A DNA stretch of 64,000 nt from Cohnella herbarum (GTDB taxonomy: Bacteria; Bacillota; Bacilli; Paenibacillales; Paenibacillaceae): the NCBI RefSeq assembly GCF_012849095.1, contig NZ_CP051680.1:992001-1056000 (forward strand). Direction: 5' to 3'. The notes beneath the pieces were generated by a model. The model was not told the origin of the DNA, made no database searches, and saw only the letters and a program-made list of their open reading frames with translations. The translations under genes were made by a program, and so were the position numbers. Position 1 is the stretch's first letter. Each line of letters begins with the position of its first letter. Below are positions 1-11,600 of the stretch, piece by piece.

Positions 1-972
1 AAGCTCACCTTGCCGACGGATCAAGCTTCGGCTAGCGCGCAAGCAAGCAAGGATCGCGATATTAATCCGGTTCCGCATTCCGCGGTCGTGATCGGGTTAA
101 GAACGGATGAAGCGCAAGGAACGTCAAGCGAGTATCGGACGATCTTCGTCGCTCCCGAGAATAACGAGCTATCCTTCGTGAAGAGCGGTTCGGGGATCTG
201 GATGCCTTATAAGTCGAATTTCTGGAAAATAGATGCCGTTCCGGATTCGATGGGCAATGGAACCCAACTGCTTGTGGCTCTGAAATCGGGCGTAGAAAAG
301 AAAGTAAATCAACCCTTTGTGGCGAAGCCTATGAGTCAGAGCGAGAAGCTGCTATATGCCGGCAACGAATTCGTGTCTATCATGCAGACGACAAACCTGA
401 AAGATAAGGGCAATACCGTCGATCGCAGCGAAGTATGGGTCAACCAGGTAACCAATCTCGCCCCGGCCGTTCGTTATGAGAATAACAATGCTTTAGCCGA
501 AGGCAATTTCACCCTTGCCCGTGCGCTAGGCACGAACGAATCCGAGCTGCAGATCGACCAATGGGCGATTGCCCGCGAGCCTGGCTCATGGGTAGCCAAG
601 CAGCCCGGTTCTACTTCGCTCTTGACGAACGAGACCGAAATCGCGAGTTGGCCGAACGTTTCCGTTCAGTTGTCCAAGGCGATCGTGAAAGACGACCCGC
701 TGGCATTAACTTGGGATGAAGTCAAAAGCTTGGAATCGCAAGCGGTAGATGCGTTTACCTCGCAAGACGAGGATATCGCCATCATCGTGACCGACAACGA
801 GCTAAAGCTCATTCCATACCAATTGCCTCAGACGGAACGAACGGAAAAAACCGTTACGCTGTCCCTTAAACCGAATGAATCGATCGTGATGGTGCAATGG
901 GCGACCCAAGAAAAGTACGTCGAGAACTGGAAGCTGTTGTTCAGCAAATGGTTCGCGACTTCGGCAGAATAG
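1..972 (+). CDS. Unrecognised protein, 3' part (start lies before the window)
   Basis: The reading frame is open from the first base to the TAG at 970-972, giving at least 323 residues. No ribosome binding site is visible at the internal TTG at position 10, so the gene almost certainly starts upstream. The first visible part is rich in Ser, Ala, Gln and Asp, like the low-complexity linker behind a lipoprotein or signal anchor. The rest looks like a soluble mixed alpha/beta protein with many polar residues. I recognise no family and no catalytic motif. A secreted or membrane-tethered hypothetical protein is the best guess. It is followed by a large hairpin (985-1053). Confidence 0.6.
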   Translation, partial: KLTLPTDQASASAQASKDRDINPVPHSAVVIGLRTDEAQGTSSEYRTIFVAPENNELSFVKSGSGIWMPYKSNFWKIDAVPDSMGNGTQLLVALKSGVEKKVNQPFVAKPMSQSEKLLYAGNEFVSIMQTTNLKDKGNTVDRSEVWVNQVTNLAPAVRYENNNALAEGNFTLARALGTNESELQIDQWAIAREPGSWVAKQPGSTSLLTNETEIASWPNVSVQLSKAIVKDDPLALTWDEVKSLESQAVDAFTSQDEDIAIIVTDNELKLIPYQLPQTERTEKTVTLSLKPNESIVMVQWATQEKYVENWKLLFSKWFATSAE

Positions 973-984
973 TCCGGATTATGA

Positions 985-1053
985 TAAGATGAGAATACCC
1001 GAATAAGCTTGCATTGTGACAAATCTCAATGCGAGCGGGGTATACTCATCTTA
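985..1053 (+). terminator. Large imperfect hairpin, possible terminator
   Basis: An outer stem pairs TAAGATGAG-ATACCC (985-1001) with 1036-1053, with one mismatch and one bulge. A second perfect stem, GCATTG (1011-1016) with CAATGC (1027-1032), sits inside it. Only a weak T-rich tail (TTATTATTAG) follows, so termination is uncertain. A -10-like TATACT (1041-1046) lies within the right arm, so the structure may overlap the promoter of the next gene. Confidence 0.4.
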
Positions 1054-1105
1054 TTATTAGTTTAACGGCAAATGCCGTCTTAAATGGTTTGGAGGGAAAG
1101 ACATC

Positions 1106-1978
1106 ATGTTTAAGATCGTAGGCGTCGTAGGCGCGGGAACAATGGGTCAGAGTATAGCGGAGATGCTTGCCGTCAAAGGACTGGACGTGCATCTGGTAGA
1201 GAAAACGCCGGAAAAGCTTCAATCGGCAAGGGAAATGCTCGAGCAAAGTCTTGATCGGCAGATGGAGAGATGGGCGATTACGGCGGCGGAAAAAAAGTTG
1301 ACGTTAAATCGTATACATATGGAAACGTCGTTGCAGTACTTGGCGGATTGCGAGCTCGTTATCGAGACGATAAGCGAAGATTTGGAAAGCAAGATGGAAG
1401 TGTTGCGTCAACTGGACGGAATCGTGTCGAAAGATACGGTTCTCGCAAGTAACACGTCGACGTTAAGCTTGACCGAGCTAGCAGGGGCGAGTCAATACCC
1501 GGAACGGGTTATCGGCATGCATTTCGTCTATCCTGCCCTCAGAATCGACGTCGTAGAGATTATTCGGGGCTTGCAAACCTCGGATGCCACGTTCGACAAA
1601 ACGAAAGCTTTTATCGTCGATAATCTGGCCAAGAAAGGCGTCATGGTTTACGAGTCGCCCGGTTTCGTTACGACGCGGTTAATCTGTTTGCTGATCAACG
1701 AAGCGCTACATCTGTTAGAGGAGGGCGTTGCGTCCCCCGAAGATATCGACGATGCTATGAGCTTGGGATACCGCTTCGAGCACGGGCCGCTGGAGATGGC
1801 CGACCGGTTCGGATTGGATTCGGTGTTAGCCGCCCTGGAAAAAATGTTCCGAGAATACGGGGAATTGAAATACCGTCCTTCTTTCTTGCTCAAGAAGAAG
1901 GTCAGAGCGGGACAATTGGGAATCAAAAGCGGCGTAGGTTTCTTCAAGTACGACAAGGATGGTGAACGACTCTCATGA
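1106..1978 (+). CDS. 3-hydroxyacyl-CoA (3-hydroxybutyryl-CoA) dehydrogenase
   Basis: The 290-residue product is the usual length for short single-domain enzymes of this family, which oxidise 3-hydroxyacyl-CoA with NAD+. The Rossmann nucleotide-binding motif GAGTMGQSIAE is at residues 8-18, SNTSTLSLTEL near 117, and the catalytic His lies in HFVYPALRIDVVEI near residue 138. Most family members read HFFNP here, so the variation may affect substrate choice. The C-terminal all-alpha domain (about 185-290) contains the typical GPLEMAD and GVGFFKY stretches. GGAGGG precedes the ATG. The stop overlaps the ackA start, so the two are translationally coupled. A role in butanoate or fatty-acid metabolism is inferred; the exact substrate cannot be read. 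Confidence 0.85.
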   Translation: MFKIVGVVGAGTMGQSIAEMLAVKGLDVHLVEKTPEKLQSAREMLEQSLDRQMERWAITAAEKKLTLNRIHMETSLQYLADCELVIETISEDLESKMEVLRQLDGIVSKDTVLASNTSTLSLTELAGASQYPERVIGMHFVYPALRIDVVEIIRGLQTSDATFDKTKAFIVDNLAKKGVMVYESPGFVTTRLICLLINEALHLLEEGVASPEDIDDAMSLGYRFEHGPLEMADRFGLDSVLAALEKMFREYGELKYRPSFLLKKKVRAGQLGIKSGVGFFKYDKDGERLS

Positions 1979-3186
1979 ATATACTCGTAATTAACGCGGG
2001 GAGTTCCTCGCTCAAATATCAGCTCTACAATATGAAGGACGAAGACGTATTGGCTAAAGGCAGAGTGGAAAGAATCGGGATGGATTCCTCGATCTTGACC
2101 CACGAAGTCGAGCATCAACCGGAAATGCGCGAAGTGAGCGAAATACTGGATCATACGACCGCGATCAAGAAGGTATTGGATATGCTGACGCATCGCAAAT
2201 TCGGGGTGCTACGGAACATTCAGGACATTCAGGCCGTCGGACATCGCGTCGTTCACGGCGGAGAATCCTTCAGCAGATCGGTTCTCGTGGATCAAGGCGT
2301 AAAGCTGGAAATTCGCAAGCTGTTCGATCTAGCTCCGCTGCACAATCCGGCCCACATGATGGGAATCATGGCGGTCGAGGCGAATTTGCCCGAAGTTCCG
2401 CAGGCGGTCGTATTCGATACGGCCTTTCATCAGACGATGCCGCCGAGCTCGTATCTGTACGCGATTCCGACGGTACTTTACCGCAAACATCAGATCCGCA
2501 GATACGGCTTCCACGGGACCTCTCACGACTACGTAAGTAAACGGACAGCGGAATATCTCGGAAAACCGCTTGAACAATTGAAGTTGATCACGTGTCATAT
2601 CGGCAACGGAGCGAGTTGCGCGGCCATTCTGCACGGCAAATCGTACGACACGAGCATGGGAATGACTCCTCTTGAGGGGCTCATGATGGGGACCCGCAGC
2701 GGCGACTTGGATCCTGCCGTCGTCCCTTTTACGATCAACAAAGAGGATCTAACGTTAAACGAAGTGAACTCGATGTTGAACAAGCACAGCGGTTTGCTTG
2801 CGATTTCCGGTATCAGCAGCGATATGAGGGAAATCGTGGAAGCCATGAACGAAGGCAATGAGCAAGCTAAACTCGCGTTCGAGATGTACGCTTACCGGAT
2901 TCGTAAATACATCGGCGCTTATATCGCGGCGATGGACGGCGTGGATGCGATTGTGTTTACTGCTGGCGTGGGCGAGAATTCGGACGTGCTGCGCAAGGAA
3001 GTGTGTAAAGGACTGACTTTCTTCGGCGTTGTCGTCGATAATGAAAGGAACTCGGTGCGATCCTCGGAACCAAGACGCATCACTTCCGATGAATCGGCGG
3101 TTAGCGTATTGGTCGTGCCGACGAACGAGGAGCTATTGATCGCTAGGGATACTTATCAGCTGGTGCTCCAACTACCGCAAGCTTAA
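1975..3186 (+). CDS. ackA: Acetate kinase
   Basis: The 403-residue product interconverts acetate plus ATP and acetyl phosphate in the cytosol, the last step of the Pta-AckA overflow pathway. It begins with the acetokinase signature [16 protein letters not shown]. Further family blocks are [10 protein letters not shown] (about 86-95), [46 protein letters not shown] and the C-terminal FTAGVGENS. The ATG overlaps the upstream dehydrogenase stop (ATGA), and asnS follows closely. Butyrate kinase was considered because of the upstream dehydrogenase, but the blocks and length fit AckA better. No pta gene is in the window. Confidence 0.95.
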   Translation: MNILVINAGSSSLKYQLYNMKDEDVLAKGRVERIGMDSSILTHEVEHQPEMREVSEILDHTTAIKKVLDMLTHRKFGVLRNIQDIQAVGHRVVHGGESFSRSVLVDQGVKLEIRKLFDLAPLHNPAHMMGIMAVEANLPEVPQAVVFDTAFHQTMPPSSYLYAIPTVLYRKHQIRRYGFHGTSHDYVSKRTAEYLGKPLEQLKLITCHIGNGASCAAILHGKSYDTSMGMTPLEGLMMGTRSGDLDPAVVPFTINKEDLTLNEVNSMLNKHSGLLAISGISSDMREIVEAMNEGNEQAKLAFEMYAYRIRKYIGAYIAAMDGVDAIVFTAGVGENSDVLRKEVCKGLTFFGVVVDNERNSVRSSEPRRITSDESAVSVLVVPTNEELLIARDTYQLVLQLPQA

Positions 3187-3215
3187 TCCGATTGATTAAA
3201 GAGGAGGGCGAAGTC

Positions 3216-4508
<1,293 letters not shown>

Positions 4509-4547
4509 ATTGAATTTGTTCATTATACAGAGAGGGGAGTCCTAGCC

Positions 4548-5279
4548 ATGAATAATGATCGCAATTCGCTGGCAAGAGGGATGGCGGAAGCATTTATGGA
4601 CGGCTCCGTCAGTATCCCGTACGCCTTGCTACGCACTTATCGCGCGCTTAAGCTGAACGATACCGAAGGAATGCTGCTGCTCCATTTGATCGCCTATCGC
4701 CAACTGGAGCAAAATGATTTTCCGACGATCGAGCAGCTTCAGGAGCGTCTAGGATGCTCGCCCGCGATCGTGGGGCAAACGCTGCAGAAGCTGATGAAAC
4801 TAGGTTTCGTTACGATCGACGAAGTGTTCGATCCTCTGACGGGCGTACAATCCGAGAAGTATAATCTTGCCGGACTGTTCCAGAAGATGGGGCAGATGCT
4901 GGCGGCCGGGGAGTTGCCGATTCGCGGAAATACGGGGAACGCGGCAGAGGAAACCGGAGCAACGATAGGACGTATTCAACCCGAAACATCGGCGCTAAGG
5001 CCGAATGCGACGGTGTCGGGATCGAGCAATCTATTCGTTCTGTTCGAACAAGAGTTCGGACGTCCGCTAACTCCGTTCGAATACGAGACGATTAACGGCT
5101 GGTTGGACCAGGATCAATACGCCGACGAGCTCATTCGGTTCGCGCTGAAGGAATCGGTATTCGCCGGCAAGCTTCATTTTAATTACATTGATCGAATTTT
5201 GTTGGGATGGAGCCGCAACCGCGTCACGAACGTCGAGGAAGCCCGTCTGCATGCCCAGAAATTCCGAGCCGGACGTTAA
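4548..5279 (+). CDS. dnaD: DnaD, primosomal replication-initiation protein
   Basis: The 243-residue protein acts with DnaB and DnaI in loading the replicative helicase in Bacillota. The N-terminal winged-helix oligomerisation domain covers about 15-110 (SIPYALLRTYRALKLNDTEGMLLLHLIAY). A variable linker is followed by the C-terminal DnaB2/DnaD domain (about 160-235; FEQEFGRPLTPFEYETINGWL) that binds DNA. GAGAGGGGAG precedes the ATG. It follows asnS as in Bacillus, but the usual downstream partner nth lies 26 kb away at 31433. A small hairpin spans its stop codon and a strong terminator follows. Confidence 0.93.
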   Translation: MNNDRNSLARGMAEAFMDGSVSIPYALLRTYRALKLNDTEGMLLLHLIAYRQLEQNDFPTIEQLQERLGCSPAIVGQTLQKLMKLGFVTIDEVFDPLTGVQSEKYNLAGLFQKMGQMLAAGELPIRGNTGNAAEETGATIGRIQPETSALRPNATVSGSSNLFVLFEQEFGRPLTPFEYETINGWLDQDQYADELIRFALKESVFAGKLHFNYIDRILLGWSRNRVTNVEEARLHAQKFRAGR

Positions 5280-5287
5280 TGTCCGGC
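5268..5287 (+). terminator. Small hairpin spanning the dnaD stop codon
   Basis: GCCGGAC (5268-5274) pairs with GTCCGGC (5281-5287) around a six-base loop that contains the TAA, followed by ATTTTAT. It may act as a first, weak terminator or protect the mRNA 3' end. Confidence 0.4.
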
Positions 5288-5337
5288 ATTTTATCCGTGA
5301 CCGGGATAACCGTCGAATAAATCTTGCAATCTCGAAG

Positions 5338-5384
5338 CCAAAGGGCTCTGCGAATCAATTCCCGCAGAGCCCTTTGGTTTTATT
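5338..5384 (+). terminator. Rho-independent terminator after dnaD
   Basis: A perfect 15-bp stem pairs CCAAAGGGCTCTGCG (5338-5352) with CGCAGAGCCCTTTGG (5363-5377) around a 10-base loop, then TTTTATTTG. It ends the hydroxyacyl-CoA dehydrogenase-ackA-asnS-dnaD transcript and insulates the toxin-like gene. Confidence 0.93.
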
Positions 5385-5413
5385 TGTATTTGTCATTGAA
5401 GTCACATTCATTT

Positions 5414-5507
5414 TTCGACAAAAATCTAGTTATGAGGCAATGACGATCGCGGGAATATACAAGAATCCAATCGCATTCAATTGAAAATTTCGTGTTATTT
5501 CGACAAA
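5414..5507 (+). promoter_or_regulatory. Two Spo0A-box-like sites
   Basis: TTCGACAAA occurs at 5414-5422 and again at 5499-5507. The reverse complement, TTTGTCGAA, matches the consensus 0A box bound by phosphorylated Spo0A in Bacillus-type spore formers. Both lie in the leader of the giant TcA-like gene, the nearer one about 34 bp before the -35 element. A link to stationary-phase control is inferred from sequence only. Confidence 0.45.
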
Positions 5508-5540
5508 ATAATGAGTTTCAAGATTATTCAGATTCGTTTG

Positions 5541-5568
5541 TTGACATTACAAAACGGAAAAATAATTA
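5541..5568 (+). promoter_or_regulatory. Sigma-A-type promoter of the TcA-like gene
   Basis: The -35 TTGACA (5541-5546) is perfect and lies 16 bp from a -10-like TAATTA (5563-5568) in an AT-rich stretch. Transcription would start near 5575, leaving a 5' leader of about 90 bases. Confidence 0.55.
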
Positions 5569-5576
5569 CAAATTTT

Positions 5577-5592
5577 AGTGACGAGCGTCACT
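5577..5592. promoter_or_regulatory. Perfect palindrome over the expected transcription start (candidate operator)
   Basis: AGTGACGAGCGTCACT is a perfect 16-bp inverted repeat (7-bp arms, 2-bp centre) just downstream of the -10 box. The position is typical of a repressor operator. The regulator is unknown. Confidence 0.45.
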
Positions 5593-5638
5593 GGCTGTTA
5601 CCCAACTACTCCGTTACGTTGAAGGAGAGAACGATTAC

Positions 5639-5686
5639 ATGATGCTTTTTGAGAGGAGCAAACACTATGAATCCAACCTCGAATAG
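5639..5686 (+). CDS. Candidate 15-codon leader peptide overlapping the TcA-like start
   Basis: ATG at 5639 opens a 15-residue frame, MMLFERSKHYESNLE, ending in TAG at 5684-5686. Its own site GAAGGAGAGA (5621-5630) is well placed. The frame runs through the ribosome binding site and the start of the giant gene (5667) in another frame, so its translation could hinder or couple initiation there. Chance occurrence is possible; there is no other evidence that it is expressed. Confidence 0.35.
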   Translation: MMLFERSKHYESNLE

Positions 5687-8600
5687 TACGGCACAAGATG
5701 GCGTCTATGGCGTCGTATCGGAAGGTAGCCGTGCGCTTGAAGGCGTTGTTATCGAGTTGTACAGTCGGTCTTTGATGGAGGAAGTCCGAATCGGAAGTGC
5801 GATAACCGACGAGTGCGGGAGATTCGCGATTACTTACGATCGGGAAACGGCAAGGCTAAGGGAAAGAAAAACTATCGATCTTCTTGTGCGTGCATCGCAC
5901 CCGGAACTTGACTATCAGCCTTACCAATCGGAAGTCGCCTATCGCGCCAAATCACAGCAATCGTTTACGATCCAGTTGTTTCCGGTCGAACAAGAAGGAA
6001 CGGAATGGGGGCGGCTTCAATCCGCATTACCGATGTTGCTTGCAGAAGCGGATCCCCTCAAGCTCACGCAGGAGGAAGTTGAATATTTATCCGGTACTAG
6101 CGGAATACCGCTTCGTCATGTGGCTTTTTGGATCGCTTCGCAACGGTTGCATCAAGAGAACGAAGCCATATCCCCTTCGACTTATTACGGACTATTGCGG
6201 GGAGGTATGCCGGATTCCATGGACGGTCTGGCCGCTCAATCCTCGCAGGATTGGGAGCAGGCGCTTCATAACGCGGTGCGTCACAATAGAATTCCCGAAT
6301 CAGATGACGAGGAACTTGAAGTGTCTTTCCGGCGAGTTCAAGAATTCAGCTTGAAAGACAAACACGAGAAAGGAATACTTCTTGAAGCAGAGCAAGCTGA
6401 CGGTAAGGATTCCGAGAACACGAACCTGAATTTGCAGTTAGCCCGTCTATTGTCCACTCAACCGCAAATCACGCATAATCGTCAGTCGCTTCAACAAGCT
6501 AAGTCCCGAAACGATGAAGTTCGGGACTTAGCTTACGAAGAAATGCTTCGCAGGGAAAAGAACATGTTTCCTGAACTCGATATGGAAGTCGCGTTGGAGG
6601 AAGCAAATACGACGGGACAATTCCGCAATCCGATCCGTGAAAGACTTGCTCGCTTTCTGGAGGAAGCTGTCGATTTCGATTTGGACGTAACCGTTATCGA
6701 CGAATATCTTGGATCCGATCAGCAGGCGCTTACCGATGAGGACAATTCCATGAAAGTGGCGGTCGCATCTCGATTGAAAGCTTTGCAACGGGTTTATCAG
6801 ATCAGCCCGCAAGTCGATCACATGAACGCATTGATGCAAAGCGGCCTTGATTCGGCGATGAACGTCGTCAGTCTAAGCGAGGAAGCGTTCGTAGAGCAGT
6901 TCCAACAAGAGCTAGGAGGCGATGGGGATGCGAAACTAGTGTATGCGCAAGCGGAGCAGATTCATGCGACTGCTACCCACTTGTATACGTCCGCTTATCA
7001 AGCCATGAACGATATTATGCCTGCGGCATTGGGCGGCACGGCATTATCGGAGCAGCTTCGGAAAGATTTGCCCGACTGGGCAGCGTTGTTTGGAAGGATT
7101 GACATGTGCGATTGCGAACAATGCCGTTCAGTGTATAGCGCAGCAGCCTATTTCGTAGATTTGCTGCAATTTTTGAATCCAAAGACGTTACCGAGCGGGG
7201 TGACGGAGAGACCGATTGATGTTCTACGCCGACATAGACCTGATTTGGAGCATCTTAAACTCACTTGCGAGAATACGAATATCGTGATCCCATACATTGA
7301 TCTGGTTAACGAGGTTCTCGAGAGCTATATTACTCACGGATATTCTGTCGTGAATAATACGGCGCCAGGCAGCGATGGCGAAGACTTGAACGTTAGTAGG
7401 GAATACAGCTCGTCATTTCCCGAGAGTATTTCCAATAGCGCAGCGACGGCCCTTAAGCATGCCGTATTCCCATTCACCCTGCCCTACGATCGGCATTTGC
7501 ATACAACCCGCGAATACTTAGCGAGTATGGGGTCGAATTTATATGAGCTGGTCTCTACATTTAAGGATCAGCATCCCGAATACGCGATGGCCGGAGATTA
7601 TCTGGGTCTTTCCTCCACGGAACGCAACATATGGATGGGGCGTTTGGAAAGAGAGATCTGGGAGTTTTTCGGCTATCCGTCAAGTACGGTTAAGGGATTA
7701 GGACTGCTCGGTTCTTATTACGCGAACGCCAATCTGACAGGCACTCCCGTGTTTACCCGAATAGATCCCCAACTCAATTTCTCTTGGGGGGACGATGGCC
7801 GGCCAGCTCCAACATTGCCGGCGGAGTTCAGCGTTCGTTGGACAGGAACGATCGTTCCGAGTAAGACAGGATCAAAGGTTCTCCACGTGGATACGGTCCG
7901 AGGACACCGATTCTGGTTCAACGGGCAGAAGCTGTTCGATTGCTATAATGAAGAAAATCCTCCGCATAGCCAATCGAATGTCATTCAAATGGTAGCAGGC
8001 CAAGCATATCCGATCGTTCTTGAATATCGATGCGGAGGCGGCAGTGCCGCGTGGGTTCATCTGCAGTGGGAAAACGACAACGTCTTAGAACATATTCCCG
8101 CCGATCAACTTAGGTATTCGCTATCATGGGATCAACATCTGGCTCGTGTCCCGGAATTTCTTAAGCGAACGGACCTTAAGTACGAAGAATTGATGGAACT
8201 GTTGGAAACCAGATATATTAACACCAATCCCGATTCGCCTAACATTTTGCTGGCCGCTCAAACAGATCCTTGCGATCTTGATCAGACGGTGGTTCGAAAC
8301 TTAACAAAGGACAATTTCGCACCGCTAAGGGACATTCACCGGTTTCTTAGGTTGAGGCGTAAGCTCAGGGTAACGATTAGCGAGCTGGATAAAATGCTGC
8401 ACGCGCTAGGTCGTGAACGGGAGTCTTTCCTTGTCAAGTTGGCAGATTTGAAACGGGTTCAAGATGAGCTTGGAGCTGGGAGGACATCTCTTGAAGAGCT
8501 TCTTGCGCTATGGAGCTTAATCGATACGCAAGACGAAGGTTCTCTGTACCATAAGGTGTTCCAGAACAAAGCGCTTATGAATCCGCCGGATCCGGATTTC

Positions 8601-11600
8601 TCCTTATTAAGCGGCGGTAAGGAAATTCGCGGTCATTTGCTACCTTTGGAATCGAAAACAACCCAATTGCTCGCGGTGCTTCGATTGAAGGAAAACGATC
8701 TCCGCGTGATTCGATTAGAGACGGGCTTATCAGATTCTAAAGCCATGTTGACACTCGCCAATCTGTCGTCCTTGTATCGTTACGCACTGCTAAGCCGTTT
8801 GCTTTCTCTTTCCGTATCCGAATGCGCGGCACTAATCCGGTTGACGGGAGTATCTCCGTTCCGGTCGCCTTCCGATACGTTACGGTTGATTGAACGGCGG
8901 AAGCAGGTTGAGACGTCCGGATTCAGCATTGGTGAACTTTCTTACCTATACCGAAACCGGGAAGCGCAGTCGCAGCCTGTGGCTCCTGCGGAGACTGCAA
9001 TTAGCAAGCTTGCCGAAACGCTAAAAGCAGGGTTCATAGGGATTGAGCAATCGGGTTCCGTCGAGGACAGCGAAAATACGACAAAAGCGATTTTGAAACG
9101 CAATTTCGTTATTCAGACTTTAGCCGACGTTTTCGATTGTTCGGTACCGATCACTACGAATTTAACCGTAGAAGTATTAAGATCGACGAACGAGCAGAAG
9201 CCGTCAATAGCGATCATTGAAGATTTTCTTAAACTAGACAGCCCTGCCTTTCGAGGAAGCTATTTAAAGCTTCATAAAACATTGCTACTTGTGAAAAGAT
9301 TGGAACTTGAGACTGAAGAAATCTCCTATTTCCATACCCAACAGGCAGATTTTCTTGGGTTAGATTTCAATCTGTTTCCGATTACGCATGAGCCGCAGGG
9401 GGAGCCATTGCTTGCATTATTCCAACAGTGGCAGCTGTTGATGCAATATCGTTCTATCCGTGATGTTCTAGTTCCGGGTAGCCATAAACTGATTACACTG
9501 TTTGCGCTTGCGAAACAACAGGGCATGTCGCTTGATATCATCTTAAAAAGACTAGGGGAGATGACGGGTTGGGAGCAAGCGGATCTCCAGGCATTGTGCG
9601 GCCCGAACGGTTGGAACTTAAAGGTATCCCATTTTTCTAATCCGGCGAAACTTAGTTCTCTTTATGCTTCCATCCGACTAACGGAACGTTTAAGAGTGCC
9701 TGCCGTGAAGTGGATTGCCTGGACGAAAGAACTACCGGACTCGAACCTCGCTTTCGAAGTGAAGAACGCAGCCAAATCTCGTTATAGCGAAGTGTCTTGG
9801 CGCCAAACAGCAGCCGTTATCGAGAATAGGCTACGTGAACAGTGGCGCGAAGCTTTGGTCGATTTCGTGCTGCAACTTCAGCCTATAAAGTCCAACGGTA
9901 TCGTTAACGGAAACCAGTTATTCGAATATTTTTTGATCGATGTCGAGATGAACGCGGATATGAAGACATCCAGAATCAAGCAAGCGATCTCGTCGGTACA
10001 ACTGTTCGTGCAGCGTAGTTTACTTAATCTGGAGCCTGGCGTATTGCCTAAGGCACTGGATTCCAAACAATGGGAATGGTTGAAAAATTATCGCAACTGG
10101 GAAGCAAATCGCAAGATTTTCCTCTATCCGGAAAATTGGGTGGAGCCTGAGCTTCGCGATGACAAAACTCAGGTTTACAAAGAGTTGGAAAATGAGATTT
10201 TACAAAACGATATTAACGCTGACAACGTCAAGCAGGCGTTCGGCAAGTATTTGGTGCAATTAGACGAAATCGCGAGATTAGACGTTCGGGCGATTTACCG
10301 TACCGGGGACCAGGTGCATGTGTTTGCCCGAACGTTTTCGGTTCCGCACGTGTATTATCACCGATTGAAAAAGCGGGGAAGCTGGACGGCATGGAATAAG
10401 ATAGACTTGGACATTCAAGGTGATCATTTGGTGCCATGCTTATATAACTCCAGCCTCTATTTGTTCTGGGGGATCACGGAGAAAACAGCGTTGCCCAAGG
10501 ACAACGTACCGACCAGTCAAGGTGGGGGTTCCACTCAGGAACAGTTACTGTTGAAGCTAGGGTGGTCGGAGTTTCGCAATAACAGCTGGTCGGCTAAGCG
10601 AGTATCGGACAAAGGAACTTTCTTGCAGAAGCTCCTTCGTGACGACGACGAGGAGGTAATGAAGCTTAATTACTTTCTGGCGCCGCGAATATTCTCTCAA
10701 GGCAATCTTGGCATTGATATTATGAAAAATTTTCGCGAAACCGGGAGTCATGGAAGTTATTACGGTAATATCATAAGTGACCAACACGGCACTATTGTCT
10801 TTAATGAAACGCGCAAAAGCACAACGAGCGTTGTCTATGCGGGAGGAACTGTGAGATCAATGGCGCCAGAGAACCTGCAAATGACCGGTATGTTCCTGCA
10901 ATCGGACGTGAATACAACCATAGATATCCCGTATGGAAAAACGGGATATTATTATAAAAGGTTAGTCCCCATCATGAATGAAGCTCAACGTCCGCTTAGA
11001 TTGGTCGTTCCGCACGATCAAGTGGATTACGCATTCAACGATAGTCGCAAGGATTTTACGTATGTTCAGCAGGATTATTACCGAACCTACTATGCCGAGC
11101 AGTATCAGGAAACGTCTGATCCCAAGGTCGAGTATGAAATCTTATTTCATCCGCTTACACGCGCTTTCGTTAAGGTGTACAACGAACGAGGGGTAGATGG
11201 ACTTTTATCGCTTAATACTCAAAAGAAGACAAACGAAACGTCTGGGAATACGATATTCGAATCGATGTATAAGCCTACTTCGAACGTCGTTTTTAGTCAG
11301 GATGTTCGCGAGGACGTCGATTTCGATTATAAGGGTGCATACTCGGTATACAATTGGGAGCTATTCTTTCATATCCCGCTGTTTCTTGCAGACCGGCTAT
11401 CCAAAGAAAAGCGTTATGAGGACGCTTTAAAATGGTATCAGTACGTCTTTAATCCGACAATCGATTCGGACGAATCTTCGCCGGGCAAATATTGGCGTTT
11501 CTTACCCTTCAACGAGAACACGGAAGAAAACAGAATATGGAAGCTGCTTAAGATTCTGGCTGAACCGAACGGCGATCCTAACGTCAAGAAGGAACTGCAG

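Noticed and set aside
1975..3186. Butyrate kinase instead of acetate kinase
   Set aside because: The conserved blocks and the 403-residue length fit AckA; butyrate kinases are shorter.
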